Positions 58,896 through 64,000 of a stretch of 64,000 nt of DNA are shown one piece after another (position 1 is the first letter of the stretch; every line of letters begins with the position of its first letter). The notes under the pieces are model-generated. The model was not told the origin of the DNA. It saw only the letters and a program-made list of their open reading frames with translations, and did not search any database. Source of the DNA: an uncultured Synechococcus sp. (GTDB taxonomy: Bacteria; Cyanobacteriota; Cyanobacteriia; PCC-6307; Cyanobiaceae); assembly GCA_949373155.1 (NCBI GenBank), contig CASICK010000002.1:310001-374000 (forward strand), read 5' to 3'. The position numbers were made by a program, and so were the translations under genes.

Positions 58896-60032
58896 ATGAC
58901 CCAATTTGGTGATTCTCCGCACTTAGACGTTGATCTTGCTGTGATTGGAGCTGGTCTTTCCGGCACTGGTCTTGCTGCTTCGCTTCGCCAACGCGGTTAT
59001 GACGGCACAATTCTGCTGTTAGAGGCTGGTCGTGGTCCGGGTGGTCGAGCGGCGACGCGCCGCCGACGTGATGATTTGCTCTGGCGGCTCGACCATGGAG
59101 CGCCTTGTTTCAGCTTCAGCCAACCACCGCAGGGTCGTCTCGCTGAATTGTGGAATCCTCTTGTTGAGCAGGGGATTGTTCAGTCCGATCGAGGACTTGT
59201 TGTTGGCCTAAGTGAGACGGGTTGCCTTGTTAACCCACCGGATCATCCACTGCTCCAGGGCCCTCGTTTTCGTGGTGTGCCAACCATGGCATCTGTGCCG
59301 GAAGCATTGCTGATGCTTGCAGGCTCAAAAACGCAAGGGGCGTTTGGAGAACGAATCAGCAGCCTGCGCAGAGAAAATGGATGGTGGTGTTTTTCTGGTG
59401 AGCGGCGGGCGCGCTCTCTAGTGGTCACTGGCAATCTTTTAGCCCATCCCCGCTCCCTGGCGATGTTGGGTTGGCGCGATGTTCCTCTGCGTTCAGCAGT
59501 TCCGTTGAATGCTGATCCTTCTTTGGACGCTGCACTCGAGCAAATTGCTGAGATGCGAGCATCGGTGCGCTGGAATTTGATGCTCGAATTCCCTCGCTGT
59601 GCCGGTGATCTTCCGAGGCAAATTTGGTTGACATCAGAAGCTCAAGAAAAATTTGGCATCGAACGGATTGTTCTGCATCGTCAGCAGGATCAAAGGCTGG
59701 GCTTAGTAGTTCACGGATTAGACGACGGATCCCCGATCACGCCAGCCAGTCAGCCAGGTTTGTTGGTGGAGCAGGAACTACGTCAACGAACGGTTCTTAC
59801 TGAACTGTTGCGGCCTTGGCCCGAGTTGGCTCAGGCACTTCCCCTAGCCCGTTCTTTAGGAGTCATGCGCTGGGGAGCGTCACAGCCCCTGGATTACCCC
59901 CTCCCCACGTCCCTGCAATGGTGCGAGTCCAGCGCTGTTGGCTTTTGTGGGGATTGGATCGACGGCCCAGGTTTTGGCATGGCTGAAGGTGCTCTTCAAA
60001 GTGCTGTTGATCTCGCTGCTCAGCTGATCTGA
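58896..60032 (+). CDS. FAD-dependent oxidoreductase (renalase-like)
   Basis: A 378-residue flavoprotein. FAD-binding segments are LAVIGAGLSGTGLAASLRQRG at about 15-35, LLLEAGRGPGGRAATRRR, and the C-terminal FCGDWIDGPGFGMAEGALQSA. This matches the NAD(P)/FAD oxidoreductase group that includes renalase and cyanobacterial amine-oxidase-like proteins. Substrate unknown. It is divergent from the bestrophin gene. Confidence 0.83.
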   Translation: MTQFGDSPHLDVDLAVIGAGLSGTGLAASLRQRGYDGTILLLEAGRGPGGRAATRRRRDDLLWRLDHGAPCFSFSQPPQGRLAELWNPLVEQGIVQSDRGLVVGLSETGCLVNPPDHPLLQGPRFRGVPTMASVPEALLMLAGSKTQGAFGERISSLRRENGWWCFSGERRARSLVVTGNLLAHPRSLAMLGWRDVPLRSAVPLNADPSLDAALEQIAEMRASVRWNLMLEFPRCAGDLPRQIWLTSEAQEKFGIERIVLHRQQDQRLGLVVHGLDDGSPITPASQPGLLVEQELRQRTVLTELLRPWPELAQALPLARSLGVMRWGASQPLDYPLPTSLQWCESSAVGFCGDWIDGPGFGMAEGALQSAVDLAAQLI

Positions 60033-60153
60033 GTGAGGACTGGCCTGAATGAAAGCGGATCGCTGAACAATTGATAACAACAATTTCAGAATGGATTGCC
60101 AGCTCTGGTGAGCGGTTCATTGATGCGTCAAAACAGTTCAAAGCGGATCATGC

Positions 60154-60339
60154 ATGCGCCCCAGTTATCGCCCCGTTCAGCTCCATGCCAGCGTGCATGA
60201 TGACGACCCTTGCATGTGTTTGAGCTGCACTGATTTACGTGGTCGCTTGACATTCAACGCCACACAATCTCAATCACTACTGATTCGACAAGGCAGCCTC
60301 CAAGCTTCTCAGGCGTTGTTCGTTGACCCCAAGATCTGA
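60154..60339 (+). CDS. possible small hypothetical protein
   Basis: A 61-codon frame starting MRPSYRPVQLHASVHDDDPC with a Cys pair (MCLSC) and ending QALFVDPKI. Its end overlaps the convergent DUF1499 gene by 63 bases. No family or ribosome site is clear. An out-of-frame ATG at 60150 precedes it. Could be a chance frame. Confidence 0.32.
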   Translation: MRPSYRPVQLHASVHDDDPCMCLSCTDLRGRLTFNATQSQSLLIRQGSLQASQALFVDPKI

Positions 60340-60675
60340 TTCTCCAAGTCTTGAAACTGAGCGTGCCTGGAGTACAGATCGTTCCGTATCGGCGTAGAGC
60401 TCAAGATCGTCAACGAAGCCGAAAATCTGACTGCTTGCCGTGGCATGGACATAGTCCGTTTGCTGTTCGATGATCTCGGATCGCGGGGTTTGTTGGATGG
60501 CTTCGGCGAGTTCGCTCAGGCTTCCGATCGGATCGTTTCGCTCCCACTCGACTCGTGCGCAATGTGCGGGTGATTCACATGAACTCAGTTGACCTTGATG
60601 GATGCCCAGATCTGTGGGCATCGGCCCTACGAAATGAAACAGAGCCAGAAGAATTGAAAAAACGGTCAAAACCAT
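60277..60675 (-). CDS. DUF1499 family protein
   Basis: A 132-residue protein. A short hydrophobic N-terminus (about 1-17, VLTVFSILLALFHFVG) acts as signal or anchor. The DUF1499 pattern follows: CESPAHCARVEW, GSLSELAEAIQQTP, TDYVHATASSQIFGFVDDLE and SVSRLGESDLGVNEQRL. The family is of unknown function and is often found near membrane or photosynthesis genes. The two Cys may form a disulfide. It is divergent from the Rieske oxygenase. Confidence 0.8.
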   Translation of the reverse strand: MVLTVFSILLALFHFVGPMPTDLGIHQGQLSSCESPAHCARVEWERNDPIGSLSELAEAIQQTPRSEIIEQQTDYVHATASSQIFGFVDDLELYADTERSVLQARSVSRLGESDLGVNEQRLRSLEAALSNQ

Positions 60676-60813
60676 AAGGAAGGTGTCTCAGTCTTGATCA
60701 AGAGTGTGGGAGCCGATGCTCATCGCGCTGAACGCCCAATTTGCTCCGTTCGGCGTACCTTCTCACGTTACGGATCAAGATCCGACGATCATGGCGTCAG
60801 TCGTGAAGGAACC

Positions 60814-62136
60814 ATGCACCCCAGCTGGAGTGAACAGTGGTGGCCCGTTGCCTACACGCGCGATCTTGACCCAACCCGTCCCCAGCGATTCACGCTTCTT
60901 GAACAAGATCTGGTTTTGTGGTGGGATGCTCCGGGCAAAAGCTGGAGGGCCTTTAAAGATGTGTGCCCTCATCGACTTGTTCCTCTCAGTGAAGGCCGTA
61001 TCAACGAGTCCGGTCAATTGGAATGTCCTTATCACGGTTGGAGTTTCGATGGACAGGGCACATGTAAAGCAATTCCCCAAATGGGGGAGGGCGCTCGCCC
61101 TGAATCCCAGCGAACGAGATGCGGGAGCTTGCCCACTGCGATAGGCCAGGGATTGTTGTTTGTCTGGAGCGGCACGGCTTCAGCGGCTGACCCTGCATCG
61201 CTTCCTTTGGTTCCTGTTCTGCAGGAGCAGGGAGAAGGTTGGGCGGATGGCTGGATCGTTCAGGACACGTTCCGCGATTTGCCGATGGATGCTCTAACGC
61301 TCCTTGAGAACGTTTTGGATGTGAGCCATGTCCCTTTCACGCATCACCGCACCGTGGGCAAAAGGGAGAATGCATCTCCAGTGGAAGCGGTAATTACCAG
61401 CGAGGATTCGCAAGGGTTTCAAGCGTTTTGGCAGGAAGGCCCTCGAAAGGGAAAGCTCGGCTCACAGGACACGCACTTTCGAGCTCCCCAGCTGATGTGG
61501 CATGACCTCACGGCGAAGGGGTTTGCTCGCATCTTGACGGTTGTTTATGCCGTACCGATCAGCCGAGGAAAATGTCGTTTGTTTGCTCGGTTCCCCTTCC
61601 AGTTCAAGGCTGTTGCGCCTCGTGTCTTGGTGGGGTTGCGGCCTCGCTGGTTGCAGCACATCGGTAACCACAAGGTCTTAGAAGACGATCAGGTCTTTCT
61701 GCACTGGCAAGAACGGGTCTTGGAAACCGCTGGAGGTAGTGCTGCTGCTGAACAGGCCTTTGCCCTCCCCACATCGGCTGATGTGTACGTCAAGGCGCTG
61801 CATCGTTGGGTCAACCGCCAAGGAGGTGAACCTTTTGCAGGCCAACCGCTCCCACCGCGTCAGGATGTAGAGGTCTTAATGGACCGATATCACAGTCACA
61901 CCAAGCACTGTCGCAGCTGCTCGGTTGCTCTCCGCCGCATTCGCTCGCTACGGCCTTGGCTCTGGGGCTCGCTGTGGTTGTCTGCTGTGTTGATCGGAGC
62001 GGGGCAGCTGAGTTGGCTGCTCTGGTTGGGTGTGGGTCTGGCTGCGCTGAGCGGTCTTTCGCTCCGACAAACGTCGCGTTGGCAACGCGGATTGCGCGTG
62101 GGGGATGGTCAGGCGCCCCGAAATCAGCGAATCTGA
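60814..62136 (+). CDS. Rieske oxygenase of the PaO / Tic55 type
   Basis: A 440-residue membrane-associated oxygenase. The Rieske cluster ligands are Cys51, His53 (CPHRLVPLSEG) and Cys71, His74 (CPYHGWSFDG). The mononuclear iron site is in NVLDVSHVPFTHH. The PaO domain continues to about 340, then a C-terminal CxxC (KHCRSCSV) and two membrane helices at about 395-425. Relatives act on chlorophyll breakdown or chlorophyll side chains. Substrate unknown. The ATG at 60814 (MHPSWSEQWWPVAY) is used; an earlier frame from 60694 is polar and unlike the family. Confidence 0.9.
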   Translation: MHPSWSEQWWPVAYTRDLDPTRPQRFTLLEQDLVLWWDAPGKSWRAFKDVCPHRLVPLSEGRINESGQLECPYHGWSFDGQGTCKAIPQMGEGARPESQRTRCGSLPTAIGQGLLFVWSGTASAADPASLPLVPVLQEQGEGWADGWIVQDTFRDLPMDALTLLENVLDVSHVPFTHHRTVGKRENASPVEAVITSEDSQGFQAFWQEGPRKGKLGSQDTHFRAPQLMWHDLTAKGFARILTVVYAVPISRGKCRLFARFPFQFKAVAPRVLVGLRPRWLQHIGNHKVLEDDQVFLHWQERVLETAGGSAAAEQAFALPTSADVYVKALHRWVNRQGGEPFAGQPLPPRQDVEVLMDRYHSHTKHCRSCSVALRRIRSLRPWLWGSLWLSAVLIGAGQLSWLLWLGVGLAALSGLSLRQTSRWQRGLRVGDGQAPRNQRI

Positions 62137-62158
62137 GAAAGTCTGCTCAGTTAGCACG

Positions 62159-62428
62159 ATGATCAGCGTCACATCGCCTTGTCCCGAGAGCACGATCCTG
62201 GCGCTTGGGTTGCGTGATTGGCCGATTTGGGGCTGCGATATCAGCACATTCCCCTGGACCTATGACCAGCGAGAAACCTGCTTGATCCTGGACGGGCAGG
62301 TGACGGTGACTCCGGACGGCGGCGAGCCCGTTCGCTTCGGTGCGGGTGATCTTGTTGTGTTTCCGAAGGGGATGACCTGCACCTGGGAGGTCATCCAACC
62401 TGTCCGCAAGCATTACCAATTCGGCTAG
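62159..62428 (+). CDS. small cupin domain protein (cupin_3/DUF861-like)
   Basis: An 89-residue single cupin. The sequence SIFPW-like DISTFPWTYDQRETCLILDG (with Glu and Cys in the first motif), VTPDGGEPVRFGAGDLVVFPKGMTCTWEVIQ, and the end VRKHYQFG are typical of the DUF861 cupins. Possibly binds a metal or small carboxylate. It is 22 bases after the Rieske gene, so the two may act together. Confidence 0.85.
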   Translation: MISVTSPCPESTILALGLRDWPIWGCDISTFPWTYDQRETCLILDGQVTVTPDGGEPVRFGAGDLVVFPKGMTCTWEVIQPVRKHYQFG

Positions 62429-62480
62429 GCGCTTCGATAGAAGCATTCCGAATCAAGCCTTGATTGGGGTTGGAGGACAC

Positions 62481-62729
62481 TCAGATGTCTGAGTCTGAGC
62501 TCCACTGTGGGCTGCAGGGCCTCCAGCCAACGCGTACGAGTTCTCGCCAAAGTTGATCAGCCGTTTGCTGGCTCAAATGGACACGCGTTTTCAACAGGGG
62601 AGAGTCACCTGAAAGAGGTCGCCCTGAATCCACGAAGACGTGTGGATCACGGCTCCAACTCCTTTCGTCGGGGTGGAAGCGTTTCGTGTCAGTGGACTTG
62701 GGATCCTGGATCCAGTTTTGGTGTGGCAT
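62481..62729 (-). CDS. DUF1651 family protein
   Basis: An 82-residue soluble protein of the DUF1651 family typical of marine picocyanobacteria. Signature segments are NWIQDPKSTDTKRFHPDERS, VDSGRPLSGDSPLLKTRVHL and QLWRELVRVGWRPCSPQW. Function unknown. It converges with the cupin gene, with a 15-base near-palindrome (AATCAAG/CTTGATT at 62451-62465) between their stops. Confidence 0.8.
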   Translation of the reverse strand: MPHQNWIQDPKSTDTKRFHPDERSWSRDPHVFVDSGRPLSGDSPLLKTRVHLSQQTADQLWRELVRVGWRPCSPQWSSDSDI

Positions 62730-62908
62730 GTCTTTCGAGGGCTGATGACTGAGTCATGCATCCACGCTTCAGCCTGGAAGGGGGCGTAGGGCGAGCTCGG
62801 AGCCAAAAATCTGTCGCTGGTACAGATGTTCTAGTTGAGTTCTGTGCGTGCGTCAACGCCCATGCTGTTGTTACTGGCTAAAACTGAATCAGGCAGGCTG
62901 GATTCATC

Positions 62909-63910
62909 GTGGATATTGCTGTATGGGAAGCGGAGTGTGCATCCGCGTCTCTTCAAAAGGTCAAACGAGTTCTGCTTGAGCCTGGTGCTGACGAACTTGT
63001 TTTAGAGGTCCTTTACTGCGGTCTTTGCCACAGCGACCTGTCGATGATTGACAACAGCTGGGGCATTAGCCAATACCCGCTCGTTCCTGGCCATGAAGTT
63101 GTGGGCCGGGTGGTGTCTGTTGGAGCTGGCGTGGCCGCAACCGCGATTGGGGAGATCCGAGGGTTGGGTTGGATCAGTGGCAGTTGTTTTCGCTGCAATC
63201 AATGTCTGGCGGGTACCAGCAATCTTTGTCCGTCCCTGGAAGCCACGATCGTGGGCCGCCAGGGCGGGTTTGCCAGCCATGTCAAAGCGCATCAGGATTG
63301 GACCGTTGTTCTGCCAAAAGGGTTGGATCCGGCCGTGGCAGGACCGTTGTTCTGCGGTGGAATCACCGTCTTCGCTCCTCTCCTGGATGAGCAGGTGTCG
63401 CCGATGGCCCATGTGGCGGTTGTAGGGATCGGTGGACTAGGTCATATGGCGCTGCAGTTTGCTAGAGCCTGGGGCTGTGAGGTGACCGCGCTCACCACCG
63501 ACCTCAGCAAGGCAGATGAGGCCAGGGGCTTTGGGGCCCACAACGTGATGCTCCTGAAAGAGCTACCCGCATTGGCGGGACGTTTCGATCTTGTGATTAA
63601 CACCGTGAATCAACCGCTTGACTGGTCTGCTGTGATGGGATCTCTGGCCCCAAGGGGTCGCTTGCATCAGCTGGGAGCTGTCTTGCAGCCCATACAAGTT
63701 GGTGCTTTCGATTTGATTTCCTTTCGTCGGTCGATCACGGGAAGTCCCACGTCGTCACCAGGGAGTCTTCGAAAAATGATGGAGTTTTGCGTGAGGCACG
63801 ACATCAAACCCCAGGTGGAGCATCTTCCGTTCGATCAGGTCAATCAAGCGATTGAGCGCTTGCATCGCGGTGATGTGCGCTACCGCTTCGTGCTCGATCA
63901 GACGGCCTAA
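62909..63910 (+). CDS. zinc-dependent alcohol dehydrogenase (CAD-type)
   Basis: A 333-residue medium-chain dehydrogenase. The catalytic zinc ligands are in GLCHSDLSM (Cys40) and PGHEVVG (His62, Glu63), with the third Cys in GPLFCGGIT near 155. The structural zinc Cys are in GSCFRCNQCLAGTSNLC. The cofactor fold has VVGIGGLGHMALQFA at about 177-191, with an NADP-type tail. It most resembles cinnamyl-alcohol-dehydrogenase-like aldehyde reductases. Start is GTG at 62909, with no good ATG. Substrate not known. Confidence 0.88.
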   Translation: MDIAVWEAECASASLQKVKRVLLEPGADELVLEVLYCGLCHSDLSMIDNSWGISQYPLVPGHEVVGRVVSVGAGVAATAIGEIRGLGWISGSCFRCNQCLAGTSNLCPSLEATIVGRQGGFASHVKAHQDWTVVLPKGLDPAVAGPLFCGGITVFAPLLDEQVSPMAHVAVVGIGGLGHMALQFARAWGCEVTALTTDLSKADEARGFGAHNVMLLKELPALAGRFDLVINTVNQPLDWSAVMGSLAPRGRLHQLGAVLQPIQVGAFDLISFRRSITGSPTSSPGSLRKMMEFCVRHDIKPQVEHLPFDQVNQAIERLHRGDVRYRFVLDQTA

Positions 63911-63913
63911 AGA

Positions 63914-64000
63914 ATGGATGAGTCTGCGCTTAGCTGTCTGGTTGGTGTTATGGAATCCATCATTCAGCACAACCAGATAGGAGGAGTTTGGTTTTTGTGT
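63914..64000 (+). CDS. possible start of a further gene (runs off the edge)
   Basis: ATG at 63914 opens a frame of 29 codons to the right edge, starting MDESALSCLVGVMESIIQHN. No family can be read. An AGGAGG tract at 63980-63985 could alternatively serve a start beyond the window. Low confidence. Confidence 0.2.
   Translation, partial: MDESALSCLVGVMESIIQHNQIGGVWFLC

Noticed and set aside
62451..62465. AATCAAG/CTTGATT as a terminator
   Set aside because: The one-base loop cannot form a hairpin and no T-tract follows.

Overview
The window looks like chromosomal DNA of a marine unicellular cyanobacterium, most probably a Synechococcus of the marine picocyanobacterial group. The basis is two psbA genes (one D1:1 type, one D1:2 type), plastocyanin next to cytochrome c6, NdhD, a high-light-inducible protein, Ycf51, a PaO-type Rieske oxygenase, and families typical of picocyanobacteria (Nif11, DUF1651, TIGR02450 Trp-rich, DUF1824, DUF2605, DUF4278). 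By eye the base composition is moderate; I did not compute it. I see no rRNA, no convincing tRNA, no CRISPR array, no transposase and no prophage.

Layout. 1-6.5 kb: YciI-like protein, a c6-like cytochrome, a Nif11-cupin fusion, PsiE-like and DUF1232 membrane proteins, a group 2 sigma-70 factor, DUF2214, a zinc peptidase, HisIE and a QueD-like protein. 6.6-11.2 kb: clpB, then a loose region of small hypothetical genes with long spacers. 11.3-20.5 kb: a long minus-strand run from Ycf51 and DUF4332 through a CocE hydrolase, glgB, hemE and an SDR to petE, petJ and a frameshifted Nif11 gene. 20.5-28.2 kb: a plus-strand cluster, tamB-ROK kinase-proA-folB-lipase. 28.3-36.5 kb: a minus-strand cluster, thrS-DUF1824-glk-thrB-ndhD-prlC. 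36.5-41.7 kb: DUF2605, a GH104 muramidase, trpS, a CDF transporter and a YcjF/DUF697 protein. 41.7-46.5 kb: the two psbA genes flanking a Tat-exported phosphoesterase, then a katG remnant. 46.5-53 kb: PfkB kinase, hli, nth, rhomboid, SIMPL protein and a CrtI/CrtH-like oxidoreductase. 53-64 kb: an AT-rich accessory stretch of small secreted or hypothetical proteins, then bestrophin, FAD and Rieske oxygenases, DUF1499, cupin, DUF1651 and a zinc alcohol dehydrogenase.

How the genes fit together. Much of the window serves photosynthetic electron flow and its protection: D1 isoforms for low and high light, soluble carriers to PSI (plastocyanin, c6 and a second c6-like protein), NDH-1, HLIP, haem/chlorophyll precursor synthesis (HemE) and carbon storage or use (GlgB, glucokinase, ROK kinase). 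The regulatory signals I find most informative are around the psbA genes: a large palindrome whose right arm overlaps the -35 of the D1:1 promoter, an ordered direct repeat upstream of the D1:2 gene, and an almost identical two-hairpin 3' end on both copies. An HLR1-like site precedes hli.

The most unusual items are a Nif11 gene that overlaps petJ by ATGA and is broken by one extra T in a T-run, a Nif11-cupin fusion, and a catalase-peroxidase reduced to its C-terminal domain directly behind a PfkB kinase. I did not find a large undescribed multi-gene system. Product names rest on motif recognition without any database search.
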